64,000 bases of DNA from Gorsachius magnificus (Eukaryota; Chordata; Aves; Pelecaniformes; Ardeidae): positions 103,845,311 to 103,909,310 of the forward strand of contig CM067082.1 in the NCBI GenBank assembly GCA_034008185.1, read 5' to 3'. Shown here piece by piece: positions 1 through 11,219 of this stretch. Position numbers and translations under genes: made by a program. Position 1 is the first letter of the stretch; each line of letters begins with the position of its first letter. The notes beneath the pieces are model-generated. The model saw only the letters and a list, made by a program, of their open reading frames with translations, did not search any database and had not been told where the DNA came from.

Positions 1-735
1 TGGTAGGATCTTCAAACAAATCAAGATGATGGTCCCCTTTTCTTCGGTGCTGTACATGGGTAAAGGACAAGATGGTCTCTCCTTTGAAGAGCTTGTGGCC
101 CAAATAGGGCCAAAAGTTAATAGAAGATCGGGTAAACGAAGTTGTCACATGAACAGAGTGAAACGTTATGATTTCTTCCATTGTTGTTGTTTTTTGGAGG
201 GTGCAGTATTAAGGAAAGCGTCTGCTGAACTGAAAGCATAGAGGGCAAACCAAAGGGGAGTAGGAAAGTGGAGGAACTGGTAAGAAAGAGGGAAATAAAG
301 CGATGAGGTGTGAGCGAGCCTGGATGCACAGCCAGTTTCTACAAGTTTGAGATGCTCTGGTCACGCTACTAGAAAGATATCCAGGTGCTTTTCAGCTGGA
401 TGAATAAATTAAGTATAGGCAGAAGCAACAGCAACTGATGGGATTTTTGCTTAATTCAGCAGAGTAGCTTTTTTAATTTGGTTTACAGTAAAGGGCACAG
501 AAATTCAGCCAGGGATGTTATTGCTAATTGTGCAGGCAGTTAAATTTAGTTCGTGTTCAACCAAAACAAGTGATCAATCTTTTCAAGAAGTGTGAGAGCA
601 ACAAGAGCCAGAGAAGGGCAAAGATTGTCTTTCCAGTTCTTTAAGATGCCCTTTGTTTCACTCGTCCTCTTCTGTATAGCTCTGATGCAGATAATCTGAA
701 TGCAGCAGATTTCTGCACTATGAATCTCCTTTTCA

Positions 736-868
736 CAGGAGGATAGCCCAGAGGTTAAGATGCTAGTCTAGAATAATCAGATTTGGTACCCGGCTTGTCA
801 TTAACTTCCTCTGTACTTGGCGTAGAAGGTACTTGCCTTTCCTGTACCTTGTTTCCCCAATGGTAAAG
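736..868 (+). repeat. Ancient tRNA-derived SINE, MIR/CORE-SINE-like
   Basis: The left part looks tRNA-derived: TAGCCCAGAGG at about 744 resembles a polymerase III A box. About 95 bases later comes CTGTACC..GTTTCCCCAA..GGTAAAGTG, the pattern of the MIR core (CTGTGCC..GTTTCC..TGTAAAATG). The copy is heavily diverged with no visible target duplication, as expected for an amniote-age relic. The family assignment rests on pattern memory only. Confidence 0.5.
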
Positions 869-3800
869 TGAGCAAGGAAGGAACTGTTATTGCATTAAGA
901 AATTTTGTGAGGAAAAAGAATACTCAAAAGTTTGAGGATTGTAGATGTTGCTATGATATTAATCGCTCAATTCAGCTGCCCACACATAGGCTGCTTGAGT
1001 TGTATCCTGCCTCGCCTCAAGCTGCTATACCAGAAGACACTTCCATAGGTCCTGTGTCATGTTTGCCACCTGCGCAAAGATGTTTGAGACATCCTGTGCT
1101 GTCTGAGATGCCTACAGGAAGGCAAATGAATCAAACCCATGTTTTCTCAAAGTTGATTCTTTGCTTTTGGCTCGGTCCCTTAATGGTTTTTCTCCCTCTT
1201 AATTCTTCCTTTGATTTCTGAGACTTCCCCCCCACCCCCACCCCACATCTAAGCTTGGTCTATGTTGTTTCTTGTTTCTTTCCATTTTGTTTTCCTCTTT
1301 AAGCTACCTCCTATGAAAATAATCTGCCATGCACCATTCCAGCACTTCTACCTGGATGTCGTCCCCTGTTATACAGGCTAGCTATACAGAGCACACTGGG
1401 GAAAGCTAGTCTAACAGCTTGCCTCTCTGTAGTTTATTTTTTGAAGTACATGGCAGTTCTTTGAAGCTGTGCCAGGCTTTCACATCCACTGCGGATAAGC
1501 ACCTTTCAGATTACATGCAGAGAGTGTCTGATGAGCCACCTTACCATGTGGGAGACCCCCATAGCATTAAACCCTGTGAAGGTCCCAAGAGACAAGCAGA
1601 AGTCCCTAGTACATTGTTATAGCTGTTGGAATCCCTTCCCTTCTCACCAGCAAAACAAGGCCTTGCAAACTTCAAAGCTCATCCTTCAGTCTCCTTAAAT
1701 TCCTACTGCCCAGCTAAGCTTTACTGCTGGGCGCCTTAGGAGCTCACTTGCACAGAACGATAGCCAGCTACTATTATGTTAAATTTTGCAAGGGTGCTGA
1801 CTTCCAGTAGACTGAAATTGCTGGATGTGACAAGGAAAGGGTGAGGAATGGTCTACACACTGTGGTGCCCTATGATGTGCAAGTCAGTGCTCTCTGTGAA
1901 GTACTTTCTGGTATTAACCAAAGGACCAAGGACTAATGTAGAAGTCTGTGGCTTCATTCTGAGAAGAATCATGATCTTGTTTATTTTGTGGATCTCTCTA
2001 GAGCATTTTTACATCATCTGGGCAATGTTGTACAATTAGATTCTGTAATTTGCAGAAAGGTTATTATAATCATCTCTCATAGCATAATGTTCACATTTGT
2101 CATTTAGGCTGTGTAAAAAGACCACATTTCCTTCTTTCAATTTTGATGAAGAGAACATATCTTACAGTATTCGGTGCTTGTCTGGATATTATTCAGTACT
2201 CTTCTCATTTGTTAGCAAACTGTTTCCAGGCATCATGGTATTTTACAATACTCAAAGCGTCAGCAAGCAAAAGCTGACAAAGAATTAACAAAATAAAAGC
2301 AGCCATGAGAAAAGTGAACCTTCACACTTCTTGAAACGGCAAATGTCTTACCCGAGCTTCACAAGCATCAGGACAATTCATCAGTAAGAAAAATCCATCA
2401 GGGCTATAAACTGTAAAGAGACTGTGTCAGGAATTCATTGAAATGCAGTTTTTTAAGGGGTTGGGAGGGGGTTCTGCAGGAGGGTCACTTCACCCTTGTC
2501 ATGTATCTTCCCTAGGCATCTTCTTTGGGAGGGTGTGGAGGGAGGTTGGTAGATTATATGGACAACTAGTCTGACCTGTAGAGTCTTTTTTATGCTCTTC
2601 CATACCAGAGAGTGCCTGGTACCTAGCAGCTGCCCTCTTCCTTTGCTTGGGTCATATTTCATGCATTAATGCAGTTCAGGATGTGACTTCTTGTTTTCTT
2701 TGTGACCCTGTACTGCAGAAGTTGCTTCTGTCATATATTAGGATAGCACTTGTGGAGTTGCAGTCCTCCACTAAATGGTACGTTCCCAAATTGCAGTTTA
2801 CCATGATGGCCTTGCTTCTAGTGTGTCAAACTTCAGCAATGAAATTCAACTGTGTATGGTGGGCAAATGAGGATTATTTTAAGAGAAGACCTAAATGGAA
2901 GGCTGGGGAACAAATACCAGTACAATAATAGAGATATATTACATGACAATGAAGGTTGGCTGTAATTTATGGAATGCTCAGGAGTTCTCTATATCAGTAA
3001 TACTGCAACTGTGCACAGAAATAAGGGGTGGTAACTACAGATCACCTAACGTCATTCTGGAAATGTGAGTTAAGTTTAGTCATTTCTTAAGGTCAGTAAT
3101 GGAAACAATCTGGACTGCAGATTCTGCTGAAGATGAGGAATAAGAGAGAGTGCTCAGAGGAGGGTGAGAGCATAGGTGTTTCTTGCAAGTCTTCTGTTTC
3201 CTTCTGGATCTGACTGAGCTCTTGTAAATTTATTAGCCATCTCCACGGCAATTCTTTCTTTTAAAAAAAGTGTTGTGTGTTCTGGGTTGGAGGGCCATTG
3301 CTTGTTGCTTAATGATTTAAGGCATGTTTTTTTAAATTGTCATCTCTGTGTTTTACACACCAGTGGATCTTCTTGAAACTTCAAAAACAAGCCACAGCGT
3401 CACCCATTTTGACTTGGCTCCCATCTCTGCCTGGTGGCCAGCTGCAGTCCTCGGGATGCCTGGAGCAGTTCTGCAATAAACCAGCACCGCACAAAGCAAT
3501 TGCTTACCAGTGAAGAGCTTTACTGTAGTGTCTTTCTGCATTTTCTATAGCCTTCTTAGTAGAAAGCTCAGTGTGCTGTTTTAAACAGGTTTTCAGACTT
3601 TTAAGAGTCTGTCAATGACAAAGGGAATTTTTTTCCACAGCCCTCCAGCAGATATTAATGAGAACGGAGGCTTGGGCAAACTTTTGTCTCTGTCAGCTGT
3701 TGTTTCTGCAGGAACAAAATGGTGGAATAGCAGGGGCAGCAGCAGTACAGAGACAAGTTTTTGGAAAGTGTATAGGCTGTATAGTGTGGAAAGTATGAAC

Positions 3801-5686
3801 TTCAGTCAACCTCCTGGAAAAGTGAAGTGATTGAGCCTTTTGCATTGGAGCTATGTTGGAATCAAAATATTCATAGCAGAATTGAAACTGAGCAATACAC
3901 TGTGCTATTTGAGATATGTATCTTAACTCTGTGATAAAATGGTACTTTATACTTATTGGGTATGTTCTGGTTGCTGATCTACTTACTTTACAAAATCCTA
4001 GCAAAAAAAAAAGGAGCTTGTTTGGAAAGCCAAGACTTTCACCCTAAAAAAAAAAAAAAAGTCTTAAATATTGGATTTTTTCTCCCTAAAGTGTTCAACT
4101 GACTAACTTCTTAGCATGAAAGTCAAAGAATGTTGATCTTTTGCTCTATTTAGTCAGAAACTTGCTTCAGCAATCTCAAATGGAAATTCTTGGAGCAAAA
4201 AACTCCCCCAAACCCCACCTTGTTTACCCCATGACTCACTTTCCCCACTTACGATAATAACAACTGCTTTGCACACATACCTGAGACTTTAAGTCATATT
4301 CGATGGAAATTAATTTCTGCAGAAATAAATACAATACCAAAAAGTTCTTGGACTTTATATTTTTAAAATGCCTATTGCTTATATACAATTATAACTTTGC
4401 TCAGAAAAAAAAAAAAAAACTAAAAACCAAAGAGAAAACAAAGAACAGCACTAGACAAAATCTAACAAGTTTTTAAAGAATCTTTTATTTATTTTTTTTC
4501 TAGTTAGGAAATTCCATCTAATTTTTATGCAATACATTGTACATATTTTAATTCTAACACATAACACCCCTCTGCCCATCTTCTTTGATCATATTTTGAG
4601 ACTCCAGTACTGGAGTGAAATGGAGGCAGGGTAAGACTGTAGACTTTGACATAATGGTAAAAAAAAATTTGTTTTGTTTTGTTTTTAAATGCCACCCAAG
4701 TAGATCTTGATAGATATAAGTCTCTCCTCTTTCGAGAGGAGACTTTTTATTAGGTGGACTAAACTTGTAGGTCCATCAGCTTTACACTTGCATATCTGTA
4801 ATCCAATTCACTGTGTCCTCCTGCCCCACTTTGCAGGGGAATGACCAAGTAGCATCCCTGTAATGATTCTCCCTCTGGTTTCACTTCAGCTACCCATGTG
4901 CTAATGTTGTGGAGGTGGGAATCTCATGTGGCTTCAGTGAGTCTTGAGTTTTTGTTCTATTTCTTGTGTTTAGCACCCTGCTCTAGCACTTGAGTGAGAG
5001 TCGGCAGCTACATTTTGGAATTAGTTCTGTTGCAGATTTTGTACTTTGATATGTTGTCTTCCAAGACAGCTTTTATTTCTGGAACAAACAGGGTTTCTTA
5101 AACTTTGTTCTTACACTTCTCAAATACCAGCTGGGTATCATAGATCATGCTTAGCTTTTCTGATGTGAAACTTTTTTATGGTTTTGTGGTGTTTGGATGC
5201 TTTGTATAGCATCCCATCACATGAAAAATTTTATCCTTTTAAACTTGGAGATGCCTGTGTGGAGTTTTTTTTTGAGGGCAGAGGATTGGATTTTGTGGGG
5301 GTGGGGTTTTTTTGTCTGTCTGGAATTACCATCAGGCTGTGGTAAGCTTGGGGTCATTATATGTTTGCCGTATAATTTTTCATATACTATTTTGTAGTTG
5401 GGTAAGTTGAAATACAGTCATGTTTACTTCAAACTTATCCTACTGTGTTTCTTTTTTTCACCTAAGATAAGTATGCTTGTCGTGCAACTTCTTTCAAAGC
5501 TTCTGTTTTGTATTGAGCTAATACTTCTTTCAGTTTTGTGAGCATTTACTGAAATCCATATAATGTTTTGCACATAGATAACTCCAAAATTATTTCTCCT
5601 GAATGGTCTGCTTTCATTTTAACCAACTTCTGCCCAGAAGTACCATATTGAAAATCCTTTAGAAACCTGCACATCTTATGCAGCCC

Positions 5687-6264
5687 TGTCCTGGTTGTGG
5701 CTGGAATAGAGTTAATTTTCTCCCTACTAGGTGGTATAGTGCTGTGTTTTGGATTTAGAATGAGGATAATGTGATAACACACTGATGTTTTAGTTTTTGC
5801 TAAGTGGTTTTTATACTAAGTCAAGGACTTTTTAGCTTCCCATATTCTGTCGTGAGAAGGTGCACAAAGCTGGGAAGGAGCATGGCCAGGACAGCTCACC
5901 CCAACTGGCCAAAAGGGTTTTCCGTACAGTATGATATCATGTTCAGTATATAAACTGGGGGGAGTTGGCTGGGGGGCAGGGATCACTGCTGAAGGACTGG
6001 CTGGGCATTGGTCAGCAGGTGGTGAGTGGTTGCATCGCTTGTTTTTCCCGAGTTTGATTGCGTTCTCTTTTATTATTATTATTATTATTTTATTATTATT
6101 ATTATTACTACTACTACTATTAATTTCAATTATTAAACTGTTCTTATCTCAACCCATAAGTGCTCTCACTTTTACTCTTCTAATTCTCTCTCCATCCCAC
6201 TGGTGGGGGGAGTGATCAAGCAGCTGTGTGGTCCTTAGTTGCCAACTGGGGTTAAACCATAACA
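5687..6264 (+). mobile_element. Solo LTR of an endogenous retrovirus (ERVL-type)
   Basis: A 578-bp element that starts TGTCCTGG and ends ATAACA, so it has TG...CA ends. It is flanked by a perfect 5-bp target-site duplication AGCCC (5682-5686 and 6265-6269). It contains a TATA box (TATATAAA, 5947-5954), an ATTAAA polyadenylation signal (6132-6137) and an internal (ATT)n tract. There are no gag/pol/env remains on either side, so it is a solo LTR left by LTR-LTR recombination. The 5-bp duplication suggests class III (ERVL-like). It lies in sense orientation in AMPH intron 1. The overall sequence matches a widespread neoavian LTR family from memory. Confidence 0.88.
6068..6122. repeat. (ATT)n/(ACT)n microsatellite inside the solo LTR
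   Basis: Runs of TTATTATT followed by ACTACTACTACTATT, part of the LTR's own simple-repeat region. Length is probably variable between individuals. Confidence 0.85.
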
Positions 6265-8099
6265 AGCCCTAGTATTTCTTTTACAGGTTGAAGAAGAGTA
6301 TGGTATTAGAAAAAAAGCGCTGTGGAACAGTGTTGTAGGTGCATGAGTTTGCATCTGTTGAGACGTGGAGCACACTGCTATTCTCAAAAGCTTTTGGGCA
6401 GTTGAATCCATGACGATGGTTTTGGATTCTCCCAAGTGTTTGTCTTGCTTTTCATACTAGGGTTATTCTGTAATATCCTTAAATAGTGCTACTTGTGGCA
6501 AGTTAGATTAGCTTAGCTTTTTCAGTGTTTTAACAGTCCTGAGAATTTCTGATAAAGTCTTGTCCTTGGTAGTCCTGTCTGATCAGTCATGTCTTCCTGC
6601 CCTGAGTGACTTTGAACGTGTTGGTTGTTCTTTAAGAATACTGATGCATAATTGAGGATGGTGCATGTTGGGATGTCTGGTGAGGTTACTGTCAACTCCT
6701 GTCCACCCTGCTGCTACTGTCCAGGGAGCTGAGCCGCTCTTGAGGCAGCTCCTGGGTGGCTACAGTTTACATCAGAGAATCGGTTTCTTTAGGTTTGGTT
6801 GGTTGTTTTTTTTTTCTTTTTTCCTTTCTTCCTTGAATTGTCATAGTCTTGGAAACCTTTTTAGGGGAAGATGGGTAGGCTGGTCAGGGTGGTAGTCTCA
6901 GCAGCTGTTATAACACTGTCATCCTTGCCACAAGACACGACTTTTCAATATAATTAATTTTACTCAAGCTCATCTGTCATTTTTTCCATTATATTCCTTC
7001 CCTTTCTTCTGCATGTTGCAGACATTTAACAACATTCACTTCACAGTCATTGTACAACTGATCGTTTTAATTCAAGATCAGCAAATTATTGATTTTGTTC
7101 TTCCTAACACTTCAGATCCTCATAGAACTTAACTGTATTATTTGATAAGTGAAGGTACTTAGATGACTTTAAAAGGGGAACTGATTAGTCTTATGTTTTC
7201 CGAAAGGGTTACTGAAGGTACAACATCCCCAAATGGAAATATTCTTGCATTTTGTGTCTAGACATGCTGTTGGTGACATTTATGAATGGCATCAGACATG
7301 CTTGATGTCCTTACTCAAATTGTATGTGTTTGTGTAGAATCCATCATTTATTTATCTCAGTACAATGTTGCCAGACAATTCGTCTATACATGTATTCACT
7401 CAACAGCATCTAGGTTTACCATCAGATCAAATTTAGCTTTTACTGCATTCTCAATGCTAATTGGACTTAATTATTTAGTTCATATATTCTTATTGACATG
7501 CTGGGTCAGCACCGATATTCATTTGAGATCCTTAATATAATTCAGTGCATTAAGCAAATCGTATGCTATCACATTTGGAGACCACATATAAATCAAGAAA
7601 AAAAATAAAGCAGGTGTTTCAAATTCTTGTCTCTTTTTTTGTTTGTTTGTTTTTTATGGCATTTTAAGAGAAGACTTACTGGTTGATGATTTAGTCTAAT
7701 TGTATGAAATGGCATAGCTTTTTACCTATTTCTTTTTTGGGTAGGGTGGTCATGTTCACCAACTATTTTATACAGTCTTCAGAAAACTAGAGAGTACTTG
7801 ACTGTAGAATATTTCTTGAGATTAATTTCATGTTTGTTCCTTTAATTTTTTAAAAATTATTTTATTTTATATAGTACAGGCTGTTCATAAACATTGATAG
7901 ATGTTCCTCACCCCAAATATTATTTCTCTGTGTGGGCATGCTAAGAAGAAAGAAAAAGAAAATGCTAGCCACCTGCCTTCTCTGAGTCCAAGCCTCATTC
8001 TAGCCCTATGGGCCATTGAATGTTCAGCAACATCTTTGGTTCCTATGCTCTTTCTTTTTCAAATGCCTGAATCCAAATCCACAATATGAGTTACCTACC

Positions 8100-9240
8100 A
8101 CATAGACCTAAAATAAAATACTAGCCCCTTACCTGTCCATATCTCCTTTCTTTGGCACACTGTAGAGCACTCAAAGGCTGTTGTAGAACACTGTCCATTT
8201 ACCCTTCTGTCCTCAGGGGCCACCAATAAACTGATCTATTCCTGTTACTAAATCTAATCCTTCTCTAGAAGGGTGGTTGAACTGAGGCTTAAGGGGGAGA
8301 GAGGTTAGGCACTTGCTGCTCCTGAGCACAGCCTTCATTTTACCTTTAAGAGCCATCAGATGCTTTCCAGTGACCTGGGCATTTTAAGTCTACTTTCTCT
8401 TGACCAATACTTAAACCTAATGCTAGTAGGCTGTCTACTTTCCTTTTCCTAAACCTAGCCCTAAACCAGACCCTGCGTCTAATCTTGACTCAGGTACTGT
8501 GTATAACGATGAACAATGTGTCTAAAGTTTATTTCAGCCTGTCCACAAGAGGGGTTGGAGTTGGAGGAACCTGTGTGTAATGCAGACAAGCCTTCATCTG
8601 GCCTTAAGCCTATCCCAAAGACAGCCTATAGGTAGGAACCAAACCGAGCAAAAATAAACTACAAACATAGACTTCTGTTGACAAGAGACTTCTACTTTGA
8701 GATAGAAGTGCACAAATAAGTGCTGAAGGGTAGATCAGTTTCTAAGGCTTAAACTCAGTCTAGTCACCTGTCTGGTTAGACTACCACTGGTAAGGTTACG
8801 CTTACAATTAGGAAAAGGTTGGTTGTAAAAGGCTGCGCTACTTGTTGAGTGGTCCATGGGGCTATATGGATAGGATTGAAGGGGGCCTGTGAGGAATAGT
8901 TTGTTCTATACCCCATCTGCTCAACTGTCTCTATATAGGATTATGGGGTTAAAGTTAGAATTAGAATTGCATTTAGGAAAAGAGCAAGTGAACCCCAGTT
9001 ATCTGTTTGTGTTGCATGGGCTGCAGGACTTCCATGAGGACGAGTATCATTAGCTGATGCCAAACCCCAGGCTTGCAACTTACAGTTCCAAACACGTGGC
9101 ATATCTATAGTGAATATTTATGTTCTGGTTTGGGTTAGGATTAGAAAAATTGGGAAGCAATGGTATTAATGGTTATTTAATGTAACCCTGGATTAAGATC
9201 AGGGTCGGTGTTTGCAGAGGCCAAGTTCTAACACTGCATT
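8100..9240. other. Stretch rich in degenerate TTAGG/CCTAA-type motifs
   Basis: CCTAA-type words cluster around 8100-8480 (for example CCTAAACCTAGCCCTAAACC at about 8448). TTAGG/TTAGAAT-type words cluster around 8770-9220 (for example GGTTTGGGTTAGGATTAG at about 9127). No exact TTAGGG array exists. It could be a decayed interstitial telomeric or minisatellite-like sequence, or coincidence in an AT-rich intron. No coding potential was seen. Confidence 0.3.
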
Positions 9241-11138
9241 TTAGTCTCAGTTCAGCTAAATACCTGTAGAGAAATTTAAAGCTGGAGATAGGATTAAAAA
9301 AACAAACCACAGGAGGTAAGTACTGTGAGAGGTGGGTTGTCCTCCTCTGAGCCTTGTGCTATTGGACCTGAGCACACATCTGGAGACATGGATATGTGCC
9401 ATTAATAGTTTGGGAAAGAGGAAAGAGTTTGTCATGACAGCCTTTGTGCTGTGGCTTGTAACCTCTGTTATGAATTGCTCAGACTCCAATTAACTATTGG
9501 AGTTATTGCCTGCTGCTTGTTCCTGTGAACATTGCTTGAATGTGTTGATGTGGTCAGGAGACTTACATGGAAGCCACCTCTTTGAAAAGGAAATGTTGGA
9601 TTTTCAGAGAGCCACCTGGTGTGGATCAAAGTCGTGCCGCAGTCGGGGGCAGTCTGTTTGGCTCATTGGTGACAAGGAGCAATGTGAAGGCCTGTGATGA
9701 GTTGAAATGTTAAATTAAATGATTCCTTTGTAAAGCCATATGTGATACTTTTTAATATTTTATCAAGAGGTTGGTGATGAGAGCATATGAGGTCTTTGGG
9801 AGTAGTCAGCAGGCTTAAAAGCAACCCAAAATGCCCAAAAGAGACAGGGGAATGAAAAGCTAAAACACAGCTATAGGCAGCAAAAGGCTACCCTTTGTCT
9901 TTTTTTTCCTCTCTGATGTCATTCTTTCTGTCTTTCTGCTGTAAATATGTCAAAAATTCCTTGAAGTTCCACAGGCCAGGTCCACAGGTAGCATTGTATC
10001 ACCTTCATGATCATTGTGATCCCCGGTTTCCACTGTGGCAATGCTCACCCCACTTCCATGCAGCCTGGTATTATGGTGTGGGGCTGGCTGGGTTTGGGAG
10101 AGGCAGGCAGGCAGAGAAAACATGCCAGGACTGTCTTGAAAAGAATAGGAGGGGATGTTTATACGTTTATTCATAGTACCAGCTAATTGCTACTGTTTTG
10201 ATTTTGTGGGTTTTTTTCATTTGGTTTTGGTTTTTTCCTGTGAAAATGGAAAGTTTGGACATTTTGTCATGGGAGACCAATCTTAACATCACTGTGTGAG
10301 ATGGTTCATCCCCCATACAGTACTCTGTAAAGATTTGGGGGTTGTTTGACAAGAAGGGTGAAGCCTATTTGCAACTACATATAAGTCTTCAATATTAAAA
10401 TGAATTAATAGTGCTGGGATTTAATAATAGAATGCATTTATTGTAGTTAAATACAGTGTAAAGTGTAGCTGAGTCAAATTACTTTTGAGATTGCTATTGC
10501 GTGAATAGCCCTTATTGCTGACATACTGCAGTATATTTATTATCTAGTGGATGACAATCCACTGCTGAATTAATGAGGGGAGCAAATATGAACACCAATA
10601 GCAGTTTTAAATAAGCATCAGCTGTAACAACTTCTCATGCAGCCTTACAGTTCTTTATTCTCACTGTATGACTTGATGTTGAAAATCACGCAGATAAGGA
10701 TAATGTTAATACTGTTCAACGTAATGAGCCATAAACAGAAGAAAAGCCTAATGAAATTTGATTCTTTTTTTTTTCTCTGTCTAAACGGGAGGACAACTTG
10801 TAGGGCCAGCAAATTTCTCTCATTCCTCGTTGCTTTGAAACCCCAGGGTTCTTTGCTAAAAGAAAAGTTGCTTCATTAAAGAAACCACACATACCCCACA
10901 AGGACTCCATACTTTGAAGTGTATTTCCACACACAGGCGCACACCGTACTCCTGCTTTCATCCTTTTTTGTTTTGACAAAATGGTTTCCCATGTGAACTT
11001 TGGAAACAGTAGTGCACGCAGCACCCACAAAAATAAAATGCTATTTAAGTCTAACAGCAAGAACAAAAGTGTCGAAAGTTGCAGCGGTTTTGTTTTGTGA
11101 CATAAATGTTGAGTTATTCCTTTTTATTTTCAATACAG

Positions 11139-11219
11139 GTACTTCAAAAACTAGGAAAAGCTGATGAAACAAAAGATGAACAGTTTGAAGAATACGTTCA
11201 AAATTTCAAACGACAAGAG
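11139..11219 (+). CDS. AMPH: AMPH exon 2 (BAR domain, N-terminal part)
   Basis: 81 bp, phase 0 to phase 0. It follows a TTTTTATTTTCAATACAG acceptor and is followed by a GTCAGT donor. It encodes 27 residues ([15 protein letters not shown]...NFKRQE), the beginning of BAR helix 1 right after the N-terminal amphipathic helix that exon 1 should supply. The run is essentially identical to mammalian amphiphysin as remembered. Confidence 0.97.

Larger units (their letters stand above)
1..11138 (+). other. AMPH intron 1 (3' part)
   Basis: Non-coding stretch upstream of the first BAR exon in the window. No match to amphiphysin exon 1 (start codon and N-terminal amphipathic helix) was found, so this is read as the 3' part of intron 1. 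It holds a MIR-like SINE (736-868), a solo LTR (5687-6264), poly-A tracts near 4047 and 4406, and a stretch of degenerate TTAGG/CCTAA-like motifs (about 8100-9240). Short open frames here are spurious: no codon bias, no splice-site context, no recognised family. Upstream 5'-flanking sequence cannot be strictly excluded. Confidence 0.8.

Noticed and set aside
9030..9075. CATGAGGACGAG / CTGATGCCAAAC, faintly like a hammerhead ribozyme core.
   Set aside because: The conserved CUGANGA and GAAA core strings are not both present and no three-stem fold is apparent.
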